Shown: positions 23,139-36,896, counted from the stretch's first letter. The stretch: DNA of 64,000 nt from Batillaria attramentaria (GCA_018292915.2 JACVVK020000145.1:913501-977500), one strand, 5' to 3'. The notes: a model not told the origin generated them from the letters alone. Translations and numbers: made by a program.

Positions 23139-24354
23139 CAGACAGAGAGAGAGCGCGCGTTTCTCTGACTCTTATTTATCTTATTTAATCTTTCGCAGCC
23201 CACACCTTCCTGGTAGTGGTTTTCATAAATTGCAGTCTTTTAACTCTACACGTGTCTTGTTCATATGAATATGATTGCACTGTGAAACCAGGAAAATGGG
23301 TTTGCTTGTGGTTTACATGCATTTTTATCATCAACTTTTTGTGATTTTGGTCTTACTTGTGTTTGTAATGAGGCCATTTTATTGTTTGCTAATGAGGCTA
23401 TTTTGTTTTTGTTACACCTGATTCTGCAGGGTTTTTTTTTTTGGTTTTTTTTTTTTGTTTTTTTTGGTTGTTGCTTTGCTTTTTGGTCATACATTGTCGG
23501 TCAACAAAATTCAAAATTTGAGAAACTCCAGTTGTGGGTTACCCAGCGCAGAGGGGTTTCGTGAAAAGTATAAAACTAAAAGTACAGACAGTTTAGACCT
23601 TTTGGATGGTGTGGTTAGATTTTGAGATGAGTTTGTGATTGATGTAGGCACATTTATGCTGAACAAGAAAACAATTTCGTTTGTGCACAGTTTTTTTCTG
23701 AATTTTTATCAAAGTTATTTAGTCAGTTATTTAGGGCGTTGAGCAGAACGGAAATTGTATCAAAGAATTAAAGAAAACCATGTGACTATGTTGATAATGA
23801 TATAAGTGATCTAAAATGTGTAACTGTAAGCGTTTCCTTCAAACACCACCTCAATCTGCCAAATGGACAAAGCTTTATATGATATCCCTTTTTTAAAAAG
23901 ATTTTTTCATACTTCATTCTGATTGTGTGCTTTCAATTATGTGGTCAATTATGCTGACATTTTTATGAAATGTGATCAGCATTGGAATGCAGATGTGAGT
24001 AGCTTTTCAATTTCTTTTCTGTTTCTTTTATCTCTACTTCAGCTTCGGAGTTTTAATCATTGTATGCTGAGTGTCTGTGAATGACACTATTTTGTCTTTT
24101 TCATTTTCGTTTGAACAATTTTCATTTTATTCACTTTTTGGTCTGATTGTGGGTGTGAATTTCTGTAATATTCAGATTGCACAATTCAGGAAATTTATGT
24201 GAGTATATACAGTATGAACATGTCTGCATTTGGAGTTATGAGATTAATTTGCACCTGTTGCTGTGTAACATTTATGTATTGTCTGTTACACTTTGATGAC
24301 TTTTTGTCATAGTTCATCCAACAATTACCTCATGGTTGAGATCGGCAAGGAGGG

Positions 24355-24411
<57 letters not shown>

Positions 24412-25095
24412 GGAGGAGCGAGTGTGATCTTGATTTATATTTCCACAGTGTTTGCTGGATGTCCAGAGTTTTGTAAATTTCCAGCTGTTCCGAGTTTACT
24501 GTGAGAATAGTTACACAATAGAACCACTCAAAAGCTCTCAATGCTGACCTATTATGTTTTCCAGTATGGTTGATTTTGCAGTGTCAAAGGCTCTACTTAT
24601 ATGTATGCACAAACACCACTTTGAAAAACTTTTTAAGTTATTGTTTGGATTTTAAAAAGTGAACTATTTGAACATACAATCGCGGCATAGGTCGGGATCT
24701 TAGTGAAATGCAAACTGGAAGAAGTGAAGAAACGAAATGAGTCATAAACGTTCGTCAAAATTACCGCAAAATGTCAAATGACTTTGATCTCAAATGCAAT
24801 ATTGTACTCTTGAAACTTTCATGAGAAAGTAGGAAGACGTGGTGTCAATGAATGATAAGGTTTTCTGGAAAAATCAGGGGAGTTCCACCTGACCTGTTCA
24901 TGCCAGTACATGTACATTTTTGTGCTGAATTGTTTCCCTCTGTCCATTCCACTTTTTGGTGACATGAATATTTGTCCAACAGGTACAGGGCTTATGGCCA
25001 AGAATTTTTCACTTATCAACGTCAGCGAAGTACATGATTTTTCTGGCAGATTGCTCACCTGAGAAATTTTTCACCATGAATTTGTTCGTAATATA
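22298..25095. other. Non-coding intergenic stretch
   Basis: AT-rich sequence with simple repeats (TG/AG at 23,040-23,150 and 24,356-24,412; T-rich at 23,430-23,485). No exon-like ORF with splice sites or recognisable domain was found on either strand. Part of it may be 3' UTR of the transporter gene (AATAAA near 22,725). Confidence 0.5.
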
Positions 25096-25477
25096 CAGGA
25101 TGGGGAATTTTCAGTCATTTGGTGATTTTAAGCCAAATTTCCTATTCTTTCAGCCCCCCCCCTCCCCCCCCCCAAAAAAAATAAATGTTTGAGCCAAAGA
25201 AAAGGAAGGGGGGAAAAAGGTTGCACACACAGGAATGCATCATTGTGCATGTAATGCCATGTGGGACAGTCTAACTTCGTTTTAGAAGACGTGCGTGTCA
25301 ATACCATGGCAGTATTTTTACTTTTGGGTGCCAGGAGATGCTACTAAAGTGCCTTTAAAAATGCTAGTATTTGTTTTCTGAAGTAGGTCATTGCGCTCGT
25401 GGACCCCCCACGGGGCGCTGCCTCTGCACCCTTGTTTAGGTTGCAGTCTTTTTACCCCTCAACAATTCCCCAGCCTG
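25096..25477 (+). mobile_element. Non-autonomous hAT-like element (CAGGCTGGG family), copy 2
   Basis: Left end CAGGATGGGGAATTTTC and right end AATTCCCCAGCCTG. The internal poly-C block, AAGGAAGGGGG and CTTTTGGGTGCCAGGAGA match copy 1. The flanks share only AATAT, so the target-site duplication is weak. Confidence 0.65.
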
Positions 25478-26282
25478 AATATGCCTTTTCTTTTGCCAGT
25501 GTAGAAGGTCAGTGAATGGCAGGTTCCATTTTTGGTAATTTTGTATGTATTGGCCTTTTTTTCTTTCTTTGCAGAATTTTTTTGTTGTTCTGTGTGAATT
25601 TGTTGTTGTTGTTGTTGTTGTTGTTGTGTGTTTGCTTACTTGGGTTTTTTTTGTTTGTTTGGTTGGTTTTTTTGGTTTGTTTGGTTGTTTTTTTTGGTTT
25701 GTTTGGTTGGTTTTTTGGTTTGTTTTGTTTGATCATTCTTTTGTAAGTGAAATTGTTTGCTCTTGCCTTATTTTGTAGTACATCGTGGCTTGTGAAAATG
25801 TGGTCGTAAAGTTGAGGAATGAGTCAGTATGAAGTGCCTCAATACCCATTATTATGTGCCTTACCTACTATGCAACCACACACAGTGACTTGTTGATTCA
25901 CCACTTGTATTCAGGGCATAGAATCTTCCTCCGTTTGGGGGATTTCGTCTGTTGGCTAAACATTTCCTCTGAAAACAAAAAGGGATTTCCTTTTCTTCAG
26001 CTCTTAAAATCATACCCAAAATGCACCAAATTGCACAGATTCTAGTCTAATTTTAAAAAACAATTCCGCACTCCCCTAGTAGAAGCACGCTCGTGAGTGC
26101 TCACTTCGTCACTAAAAGCCCAGAACTATACCAGATGTCAGTTGAGTTGATTTGTTTTTTTAATCACTTTGCAATGATTTTTATAAGTTTTGTCTTTTCA
26201 ATTTTCTTGTAGTTTGGTAGATGTAGCTTTTGAGAGAAATTTGAAATAAAGGGACACTTTTTATTAATTTAAGAGTTCAATA

Positions 26283-26319
<37 letters not shown>

Positions 26320-26351
26320 TTATCTTACATTAAATTTAGTAATAAGCTGCG

Positions 26352-26397
<46 letters not shown>

Positions 26398-27182
26398 CAT
26401 GGCAGTGAACACCGAAGAAGTGGCAGCCGGGCGTGGCGATCAACTATTACATAAAATTTTATTCTCATTTAACATTAGTGACATACTTACTTCATGTCAA
26501 ACTGCACTGATTGTGTTTTCGGTTGTCAAACACTGGCCACTGCGCTGGCTGCGTTCAGAAAGCAGACAACAGTCAGTTCCCTAAGTCTTCTGTGAAAATA
26601 CGCAAAGTTAGCGACAAGCACTAGTATACACTGTCTGGCGACAATACAGTGCGTGAATCCCGTGCAAAACTCAGTCGCTCACCCAGGGCGCGGCGAAATA
26701 CAGTGCGTGAATCCCGTGCAAAACTCAGTCGCTCACCTAGGGCGCCGGGCACGATTAAGGACACGCCAAAACCAGGGTGTATTTCTCAGCTCGCGTCAGG
26801 GACGAACAGCAGACAAACAGGAGGCATTTCTGCCTTAACGCGTCGAGCCGAAACGTTTGTTTGTCTTGTCCTCCAGACTTCAAGTGGGTCTTGTGGTTGT
26901 TTTTGTCGTTGTTGGTCGTGGTGGTGGTGGTTGCTGTTGTTTTATTTTTGTTTGTTTGTTTGTTGTTTATGTTGGGGTTTGTTGTGGGGTTGTTGTTGTT
27001 TGTTTTGTCGGGTTCATTTCCGACGTAACTCAGTGTGGCAATTATCTACGGTCTTTGGTGTGGCTTTGAGCCGTGAGCAAAGCGGTGGGCTGGTTTGCGG
27101 GCAACTTGAACGATGAAGACTGACTGAATTTTTTGTCTGCGACTAATGACTAATGAGACCGTGACATCACTTTACGTAATTT

Positions 27183-27228
<46 letters not shown>

Positions 27229-27832
27229 GTGTGTCTGTGCCCCTGAACTGCACCGAGGGCCAGTGCGATCTTTGGCCCAACTTTCTGGGATCTCATCTGC
27301 TTCGTGTCAGTGTTAAGTGGCCTACCTAAATTTGAGTGTGAACGACATGATGATTCCGTAACCCGATAAGCGAAGTGTTTTTTTTTTTTTGTTTTTTTTT
27401 TTGTTGTTGTTTTGTTTTTTAAGTTGTTTTGGTTTTGTTTGTTGTTTTTTTGTCCAAAGGTCCACAAAACCTTTGCATAAACGACCGAAACCAAAGTCAC
27501 TATGTGTGTGTGTGGGGGGGGGGGGGGATGGGAGGAGGGTGGTAGAGAAAGGGAGCAATGACAATGAACCTTTAGCCTATTACTGCAGTCGACGTTTTTG
27601 ACACAAGTACTTTGTCATTGCTAATCTACAAGAGAGCGAGAGAGGACGAAAAACCAGTTTGGCAAGATTGTGATTGCAATTTCTTTTGTCTAATATTTAC
27701 AGAAGAAATCCGTTTAATGCAAACGCTTCCATACATAATGCATGATGTAATTCACACTACAGAATGTGACTACACTACAGCCATTTATCAAGTCGCTTGT
27801 GAGATGTTTCCTAAATGTTGAACACTTCATCT
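25478..27832. other. Non-coding intergenic stretch
   Basis: Dominated by T/G-rich simple sequence (25,550-25,740; 26,900-27,010; 27,375-27,450) and microsatellites (TG near 26,287-26,318 and 26,357-26,396; CT at 27,187-27,223). The open frames here are low-complexity translations. A 54-bp tandem duplication at 26,643-26,750 is described separately. Confidence 0.5.
26643..26750. repeat. 54-bp tandem duplication
   Basis: Two adjacent copies starting with AATACAGTGCGTGAATCCCG (26,643 and 26,697), differing at the end only (CCCAGGGCGCGG against CCTAGGGCGCCG). Confidence 0.85.
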
Positions 27833-28078
27833 CAGGCGCGTAGGAAGATGCTGAGAGGAAGGGGGGCCCACTAAGTGGGGTGAGCCATACGGCCGGGGTA
27901 AAGAAGGTGTGTGTGTGTTGACTGCCAAGGATTGTGTCCTGCGACAGCAGAGCAGGGGGGCCCCACCACTGGTGGGCCCCCTCTCCTCTTATCAGAAGCA
28001 AGGGGGGCCCAAATATATTCGGGCCCCCCTTCCAAAAATCGAACGGGGGCCTGGGCCCCCGTGGTTCCTACGCCCCTG
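27833..28078. mobile_element. Non-autonomous DNA element with CAGGGGCGTAGGAA ends
   Basis: The left end CAGGCGCGTAGGAA and the right end TTCCTACGCCCCTG are inverted repeats with one mismatch. Both ends are flanked by CATCT. The interior has G and C runs that pair internally (GGGGGGCCC and GGGCCCCC). No coding capacity. Its ends resemble those of the element at 36,170. Confidence 0.6.
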
Positions 28079-28466
28079 CATCTGGAGTTCATGTATGAGA
28101 ACAAACTTGTTTGCTGACAAAGGCCGCGTAACGTAAAGGAACTTACGGTGTAGTGTTCTGTTACTGTAGGTCTGTACGTGTGTTCATGAAGGGCTAACCT
28201 TCCTAAAATGCATGGTTTTGCCAGCTTCCCCAATCCTCCCCTCCCCCCCCCCCCCTTTCTGTTCTCTAAAGCCAGCATAAGACTTCACACATTTTTAGTT
28301 TTTGCTGGAATATGAACTGTTAATGAATAAAGCCATGGATAGAAACAGTGGGCGATAACTATATCGTAGATGGCGCCACAGACTGACTGACACGTCTGAC
28401 TCGCGTATCCATTCCTCATTGATCGGAAACGCTTATGTCAGTTTCAATCTCAGTTCTGCAGCCGCC

Positions 28467-28523
28467 ATGTTTGAACGTTCACAAACGTCTGTGGGTCGCG
28501 CTTTGGAAAGATCCAGCGCTGAG
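28467..28523 (+). other. Orphan first coding exon candidate
   Basis: GCCGCCATGT is a near-ideal translation start context. The open frame encodes 19 residues (MFERSQTSVGRALERSSAE) and is followed at once by GTAAGA, a strong donor, in phase 0. No downstream acceptor exon continuing it could be identified on the + strand before the receptor cluster. It may be the first exon of a gene with long introns, or chance. Confidence 0.3.
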
Positions 28524-29097
28524 GTAAGATTTGTCTGTCTATACCTCATTTGATGTAGGGGAAGTTTACCGAAGAGAAAAATGATTTTACGGTTTGGATA
28601 TGCCACAGGCATCCCCTAGTCGTTCAGAGTAGAGAGGTACTTCTCAAATGAAAGCTGATTTGCAAAAGATCCCCAAGGCTAAGCTGAAATGATTTACACG
28701 CGTTTTGTACGTGACGTTTCGCTGCACTCCAAAAGTAACCACAGCTCTACAACACGCCGTGGTCCTTTCATACGTCCAGTTCGACGTTCATGTCACTAAT
28801 ACTGATGCGACGACCACCAGCGAAGTGTTTCGAAGTCTCCCCACAAACACCATTTCCACTGCTGCGATGTGTTCTGACCGCTTACAAGTAGGCCTTTCTT
28901 TCCTGTTCGTTCAGGTTTGACGTTGACTGAAGCCCACAGCCTTTCAGTCTTGGTTGTCTCTTCCGGCACTTGAAGCTTCGATCCGGGTCCTGCAGGCGGT
29001 CGAAGGAGTGATGGTGGCATTGTTCCAGGATATGTACGTAGGTACTGTTACTGTCTACATAAGTTTGAATTGACTCTAACCTTACCCAGAAATATGA

Positions 29098-29274
29098 GGG
29101 TGGGGTTGGTGTTCGGGAGTTTAACGTCCTTTTCCACCACGAATGGGTGATATCGAAGACGGGGCAACGGTAAGAAAGGCCAGTACAAATATTTGTCCCC
29201 AGCCGGGGTGATTCTAACTCACGACCCGAGCATTGAAAGTCAAGCGCTCTACCGTTCGGCTGTCCCGTCTCGCC
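29098..29274 (-). repeat. SINE family A with perfect 12-bp TSD
   Basis: Reverse copy flanked by CCAGAAATATGA at 29,086-29,097 and 29,275-29,286. Head (CGACCCGAGCATTGAAAGTC) and tail are intact. Confidence 0.9.
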
Positions 29275-29540
29275 CCAGAAATATGAAACTGTGCCATGGG
29301 GGATAATCCTGTCTGTACGTTTTTGGGGAGGAGGGGGTGCAGGTTGCTTGGAGGTAGGGATGGAGAGGGATGATTTGTAATGTTCTCTACGGTGAGTATG
29401 AGCTAGTACAGCGTCAGAGTGGCAAATATCGGGTCGTGAGTTCCAATCCCGGCTTGTACGACCAGTAAATCGCGAAGAAACAAACAACAAACAAACAAAC
29501 CGCGATCGACACTAACACAAAATTATATGGCGACACACCT

Positions 29541-29546
29541 TTTATT
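29541..29546 (-). promoter_or_regulatory. Polyadenylation signal of the claudin-like gene
   Basis: The minus strand reads AATAAA 17 bases past the stop codon of the claudin-like gene (29,564-29,566). This would give an unusually short 3' UTR. Confidence 0.55.
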
Positions 29547-29563
29547 GTTGATCGTTCCAGTAA

Positions 29564-31349
29564 CTAGGGGTATGCCCCCTCACCAGGGGTATACACACCT
29601 TCACTAGAGGGGTATTCGGGTTCAGAAGGGTAGACCCCTTCACTAGAAGTATACCCTCTGTCCGCAGAGGAATAGACCGCTTCGTTGGAGGAGTAAACCC
29701 TCTCACTGGAAGGGTAACTCGTCTCCATTTCGGTTTCTCTCGGTAGTCTAGGGGTGAACGGGTTTTTGCGATAGCTTATGGCAATTCCGATGGCAGCAAA
29801 GACACCCAGCAGCGTTCCCACGAGATCGAGAGCGAAGCCCCATTGGTAGTCCAGGTCCAGCACCACAGTCTCAGTGAATTGAACCGTGTTGGGAATCTTC
29901 AACATCAAGATAAACAAGAGAAGTATTGGAATCACAGGCCATATGTAAAATGCACGATCAGGTCATTAGTTTCAAGTGAAAGACACATCTTTCGAGAGTT
30001 CTGTAAATAATAATAATAAGAAGAAGAAGAATGTGTGTATTGTCAATGCGCTTCACTCTTGGAGTGGCTGAAAGCGTCGCGAACGGAGTGCAACACGCAC
30101 GCGAGTTGAATGCAGCAGCGTTCAGACAATTTCGAGCTCACGGACGCACTGACAAGCGCAACTCAACCCCCCCCCCCCCCCCACACACACACACACACAC
30201 ACACACGCCCCACACCCCCGCCCCCAACACACACACACACACACACACACACGCCCCACACACGTATCCACCCATTTACACTTGCATTCTACGCGCGCAC
30301 ACACACACACACACACCTTGCCGACGTAGATCATGAGAGCGATGAAGCTGAGCAGACCAGACAGTGAAGTGCCGACCACCAGCACAATGGCGTGACTGTA
30401 GCGCGGGTCCAGACAGTTGGCCACACCGCCGTAACCCGTTGTGAATGTCCATAGGATTAGAGCTGTCAGCTGCAGAGAGAGGAACACACACACACACACA
30501 CACTTAGGTGCCCTCACTTAGGTTCTGTCACTCGCACAGTCAAACACTGTTTTAGCTGCTCAGTCGTGATAGGGGTTAGGGGAAGTAACTTTTTAAGTAC
30601 GAGTGATCACTCAAACGAGTGATGTCTCTTGTGATACCTGCTAGGCTTATCACACGGTTTAGCTTTTCCAGTCCAATTCTACCAGTTGTTCAGCAAACAA
30701 ATCGCTTGGTGTGATATGATACGTCCCGAACTTTCTGGAAAGGGCGAAGCCCGAGGTGGGGTGTGTGTGTGTGAAGGGGGGGGGGGGCGTAGAAGGTAGG
30801 GATGGCGAGGGATGACTAGTAATGTTCGCATGGATAACTGGCAATGCTCGGGTCGTTAATTCCAATACCGGCTGGGATTGTCTTGTCTTTGGTATCAACC
30901 TCAAAGACATTTTGCCCACAAACTGACCAGGCAAAACTCGGGAAAGGGGAAACGGACAGGGTGCGGGTGGGGTGGGTGGGTGTTTGGGGGTTTCACGTCC
31001 TTTTCCACCACATACGGGTGATGTCAAAGACCGGACAGGGTGCAGTGTTCTTAACTTTTACATGCAAACTTACTTTCGTTCTTACCTGTAATCCTTGAAC
31101 TGCTTGGAACCAAACAGCAGAACCGTCGACAGCGGTGGAACACTCTGTGTCCGTGTCGTTACCATATCCGTGACAGACCAACCACAGTCCTTGGTATAGC
31201 ACATACGGATGATCAGCGGCGCCATCCAAGGACCCGTATGTCCAGTACGGCGCGGAGAGACCGGCGATGAACATAAGCAAGCTTACGACGAGGACAATTA
31301 GGCTGCCTATGTAGAGCGACGTGTGCTTGGGTCCTGAATCCAATCCCAT
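29564..31349 (-). CDS. Claudin/PMP22-type four-pass membrane protein with Tyr-heptad tail
   Basis: Three exons on the minus strand: 31,349-31,086, 30,469-30,317 and 29,896-29,564, with GT-AG introns and phase 0 joins, giving 249 residues. TM1 is about 11-35, TM2 84-104, TM3 116-137 and TM4 158-180. The first extracellular loop carries the claudin/PMP22/EMP signature: Trp36, GLW at 54-56, Cys59 and Cys70. A possible N-glycosylation site is N64-D-T. The start ATG is preceded by TTTCAG, so an untranslated exon probably lies upstream. The cytoplasmic tail has tyrosines at 200, 207, 214, 221, 228, 234, 241 and 248, spaced 7 with one 6. Family members form junctions or act as membrane adaptors. The tail does not end in the PDZ ligand YV of classical claudins. 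I cannot assign a subfamily. Confidence 0.8.
30006..30110. repeat. Interspersed repeat family H copy
   Basis: (ATA)n and (GAA)n are followed by ATGCGCTTCACTCTTGGAGT and GGCTGAAAGCGTCGCGAACG, similar in layout to 5,341-5,475. Intron 2 of the claudin-like gene. Confidence 0.4.
30168..30316. repeat. Poly-C / (CA)n simple repeat
   Basis: A C run followed by CA repeats with CGCCC interruptions. It ends directly at the donor of exon 2 of the claudin-like gene: on the minus strand the donor is GTGTGTGT. Confidence 0.9.
30970..31040 (-). repeat. SINE family A, tail fragment
   Basis: Contains the reverse-strand 3' part (GGTGGGTGTTTGGGGGTTTC, then CCACCACATACGGGTGATGTC) but no head. It is next to the donor of claudin exon 1. 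A head-like scrap (AATGCTCGGGTCGTTAATTC) is at 30,842-30,878. Confidence 0.7.
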
Positions 31350-31419
31350 TTTGTCTGAAACATGCATAGTCATTATTGGGTTATCTCTTTGAACACGCAA
31401 CGCAGTCTCTGTGAAGCAC

Positions 31420-31592
31420 AGGGGAGTCGGGTTGGCCGAATGGTAGAGCATTGGCCTTCTAATGCTCGGGTCGAGAGTTCGTATCCCGGCTGGGGCCAAA
31501 TATTTGTGCTGGCTTTTTCATCTTTGCCCCGTGTTTGATATCACCCTTACGTGGTGGAAAAGAGCGTAAAAGCCCCCAAACACCCACCCAGC
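31420..31592 (+). repeat. SINE family A with 11-bp TSD
   Basis: Forward full-length copy flanked by CTGTGAAGCAC at 31,409-31,419 and 31,593-31,603. It lies upstream of the claudin-like start, probably in its first intron or promoter. Confidence 0.88.
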
Positions 31593-31603
31593 CTGTGAAG
31601 CAC

Positions 31604-33251
<1,648 letters not shown>

Positions 33252-33390
33252 GAATTTTTTTTTTTTTAACTACTTTATTGTCCCTTTCGGTAAATTCGGG
33301 CTGCTTCCCCTAGAGGAAGCGCGTCGCCGCGGTGCAGCGTCACCCAATACCTATCTCTTTTTAATTTCTTTTTTAAAAACAATTTTGAAT
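33252..33390 (-). repeat. SINE family E, tail-side fragment
   Basis: Shares ACTTTATTGTCCCTTTCGG, GAAGCGCGTCGCCGCGGTGC and CACCCAATACCTATC with the longer copy at 41,526-41,918. The tRNA-like head is missing. Confidence 0.7.
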
Positions 33391-34165
33391 GTTCGAAGTG
33401 TAAACTACATTGTATCGCATCAAGAGCTGTACTAATCATCAAGATGGAGTATTTCGAGCGTACAGGAGCACTCACACGCGAAACTGTTCCAGAACATAAT
33501 TTGGCTCAGCAAAAGATGGAATTAGCCAGTTTAACGCTACATTAGAAACAGTGAACATAATCAGTACTGACCTGTGGCGCTGGCAACAACGATACACACT
33601 ACAAAACTGTGAATTTAACCGCCAAGATGTTGATGAGGACCGTACGTCCTTTTTGTCTTGACACAGGCACACCTTAACACACTTTCAAACCAGTTGGTCC
33701 AGTCGGCTTGCATCTGCTTAAAAGGAGCCTGCGTAATATGGAAACAGTGTCACCCGAAAAAGAAGGGGAGAAATTTTACAGTCCCCGATAAAGGAACAGC
33801 CCCGGCATCGGACGGTAGTATGACCAAGAAGTGTTCGAGCGAAAGGTGTCACTGCCTTTGTGTCTTTTGTCAGTGTTCGATTTCTTTCAGCAGTTGGAAG
33901 CAGGTTTGTGCTGGCAGAGAGAGGAATATGGTATCAACAGGACGTGTGTAGTCTAATTTGATTCAATGAAAGAGGAAATGACGGGGTGGGGCTGAGATTA
34001 GGAAACCTGTGAACTATATATTCAGGGGCGATTGTGGGGTTGGGGCTGTGTTGGGGGCACAGTGCTGTTGAATATATACGTATTCATTGTCTATACTTAG
34101 TGCATAAAGACCCCGAGAACGTTTTGGCGGGCAACAATCACCTTGAATAAATTTTACATCAGCTC

Positions 34166-34316
34166 GGACAGATGTTTGAGGGTTAACGTCCTTTTCCACC
34201 ACATATGACGAGCTAACGAGAAATACCAGCACAAAGATTTGAACTTAGCCGGGATTCAAACTCACGACCCGAGCATTTAGCGTCTAGTGCTCTACCATTC
34301 GGCGATCCCGGCTCCC
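34166..34316 (-). repeat. SINE family A, diverged copy
   Basis: Reverse copy with GTTAACGTCCTTTTCCACC and CACGACCCGAGCATTTAGCG. An internal stretch is shortened relative to other copies. Confidence 0.75.
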
Positions 34317-35087
34317 TTCAATAACCAACTAACTCCCCTACCTCAGCTCGTAGAAGTGACCTCCGTAATTCTTGGGTAAGTCGACTGACCGAGGACCTAC
34401 TGGCGTATGCGGCAAAACATAACATGGTCTTAATACGCAAGAAGTGCATTGCAGCTCGCGTAAATGTTCTATTGCTCTGCACAATTGTCGTTTTATTCCT
34501 AGCTCTTCTTGACCGTGGCCCGCGTAAGATGGACACTTCGAGAGTGTATTACTATGTTCCCGATCAATGAAAACGTTAGAGCGATTGTGTGCATGGTGCA
34601 GTCGGAATGCGACTGCTGTTTGTGCCTCGTGGCTGGCTACTGAAAAGCACTTGGGACGGCTCGTTAACTCCCTAATCCTTGATAAATGTTATGCAGGGGG
34701 TTAAAAAAAAATCTTCATTAAGGCTTCTTTTTTTTTCGGGCTCTGCCCTAGGCATGTGCCCCGATAGCCCGTGACCACCGTGCCGCTGTGTGCACATGGC
34801 AAATACGAGTGTTTGTCTTTGATGCGGGGATGGAGGGATGGGGGGTTTATAGGGGAGGGGAGGGGGAGGGAGGACTAGATGGATATTTGTAGATGTAACG
34901 TCATTTTTTTTCCACAAGAAAGGCGAATGTATCAGGCGGTCTACACAAATCTTGATTCTGTCGGGACTCGAACCTTTGACAGAGAGAGAGAGAGAGAGTT
35001 TAATGTCTTGAAAGAAGCTGTGAATGTATGGTAATATATGGATGCATTCATACTGACTGAGAATTGCGCGGGCTTGAGCGCACGCGC

Positions 35088-35090
<3 letters not shown>

Positions 35091-35127
<37 letters not shown>

Positions 35128-35151
35128 AGAGAGAGAGAGAGAGAGAGAGAG

Positions 35152-35191
<40 letters not shown>

Positions 35192-35192
35192 T

Positions 35193-35243
<51 letters not shown>

Positions 35244-35251
35244 ACACCGTG

Positions 35252-35301
<50 letters not shown>

Positions 35302-35309
35302 ACACCGTG

Positions 35310-35377
<68 letters not shown>

Positions 35378-35384
35378 GCGCGCG
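35091..35384. repeat. Composite (GA)n / (CA)n array with a ~59-bp higher-order unit
   Basis: GA runs with ACACAGAG interruptions lead into CA runs separated by CTGACACCGTGG (about 35,241 and 35,300) and a related ACCGTGGGA at about 35,188. It ends in (CG)n. The long ORFs across it are translations of simple repeats. Confidence 0.92.
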
Positions 35385-36169
35385 TATCGCGTATATTCAG
35401 TTACAAAAAGTAAACGTACAGTTTTAACTTAAACTTACCCGTGAAAGAAAGAGAATCGTCTGTATACATCTAGCACTTTCCTTCCTGCACCTCCTCACAC
35501 AGTGAGAATGTCGTACACACCAGAACATAACCACTGCCACACGCGAACTCTCAGTGTCTTATGCACAGCCCGGTGTCTCGCATAAACGTCAGTGTGTCAC
35601 TTGTCTGCGGTCGAAAGGCGCGTCATAAAATCGTTAGATGATGGACAGCAGGGACAATGGGGAGGTAAACCGCCCGCGGCTACAAGCCTTACGTCACAGG
35701 CACGACTGTCAGTAGCGAGGAAGCAGCCACGCTAGCTCAAAGGTATTATATGTACAAGGAATGGCTGGTGATAATTTGATCGTTGTTTCTGTTTTGTTTT
35801 TGTTTGTTTTTGCTGCAGCTTAATAATAATAATACCTTGACATTGGGCGTTTTTAGGTCTTTCATACTGTTAATCATTCGACTTATTGCGATACATATGT
35901 AGATAGCCTTTTGCGTTTATCAGACTGAACGAACTGTAAGTGTTCATAACAGGTAATATAGTATACTACTCGTAAAATTCTAATTGTAATTTATACTATG
36001 CTGATTAATACTAGTGTCAAAACTAACAATGCTCCCCGAGGGAATTATTGCTATTCATCCAGTTCTACAGCCATATTGACGGCAGCATGCAGTGAGTTCC
36101 TTGAAAAGCACGTCAAACACTGCTTTCACTTTTGATGAAAAATCAATGTCGTTCATTGATGACTCAGAG
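35385..36169. other. Non-coding intergenic stretch
   Basis: I see no exon, transposon end or RNA gene here. The sequence becomes AT-rich after about 35,760. Confidence 0.4.
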
Positions 36170-36574
36170 CAGGGGCGCCGGAACCGGGGGGGCAGGGGGG
36201 GGCAGCTGCCCCCCCTGTACCCAAGCAGGGGGGGCAAGAGTGTCTTTTTGCCCCCCCCCCCTGGAAAATGGCAAGAGGGGGGGCAAAGCCATGGTCTTGC
36301 CCCCCCCCTCTACCCCTCTTAGTGCTCTCTCCCTCATCCCACCCAACAGAGAACTTCTGTTTTTGCGGACCGAAGGCTGTCCGCTCCTCTGATCCCCCCC
36401 CCCCCCCCCCCCCCCGCTTTTCACTTTTTTCGGGCAACGTCCTGGTTCGTAAAGTTTTTTTGTCTACGCAGCATTTGATCGCCCCCCCCCCCCCCCGCTT
36501 TTCACTTTCTTCGGGCAACGTTCCCCCCTCCGAGATTCTGCCCCCCCTCCCCCCAACATCTTCCGGCGCCCCTG
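36170..36574. mobile_element. Non-autonomous hAT-like element with CAGGGGCGCCGGAA ends
   Basis: Left end CAGGGGCGCCGGAA and right end TTCCGGCGCCCCTG are perfect inverted repeats. They are flanked by CTCAGAG at 36,163-36,169 and 36,575-36,581. The interior holds long G and C runs, including an internal repeat of CGCTTTTCACTTT[T/C]TTCGGGCAACG (about 36,414 and 36,496). There is no transposase. Confidence 0.8.
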
Positions 36575-36896
36575 CTCAGAGTTTTGCCAAGTTGACGCCG
36601 TGTAGACAAAGCAGGGCCTTTCTTACTGCACAACAATGAAGTTTCTACAAGCACAGTTTAATAAGTTGAATGTAATGAGAAATCAAATAATCGGGGTTTT
36701 TTTTTGGGTTTTTTTGGAGGATGTGTTCTTCTTCGGCGGTCGATATGACTGGTTGCGTCAGATCTGCAGCCCGCTCGCCATGACGAATCCCACGGTCTTC
36801 TCCAGGTCATGACGGCTACCCCAAAGCTGCACCTGTAGCTCTGCGCCCTCAGTCCAGGTTTGACGTCGTAGAGCATTATGCGCAGGACAGTACGGA

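Noticed and set aside
34672..35363. Long minus-strand ORFs rich in CVCV and SLSL
   Set aside because: They are translations of (CA)n and (GA)n microsatellites with no splice or domain support. The same applies to the long ORFs at 36,658-37,424, 32,515-32,924 and 30,031-30,517 outside the claudin exon.
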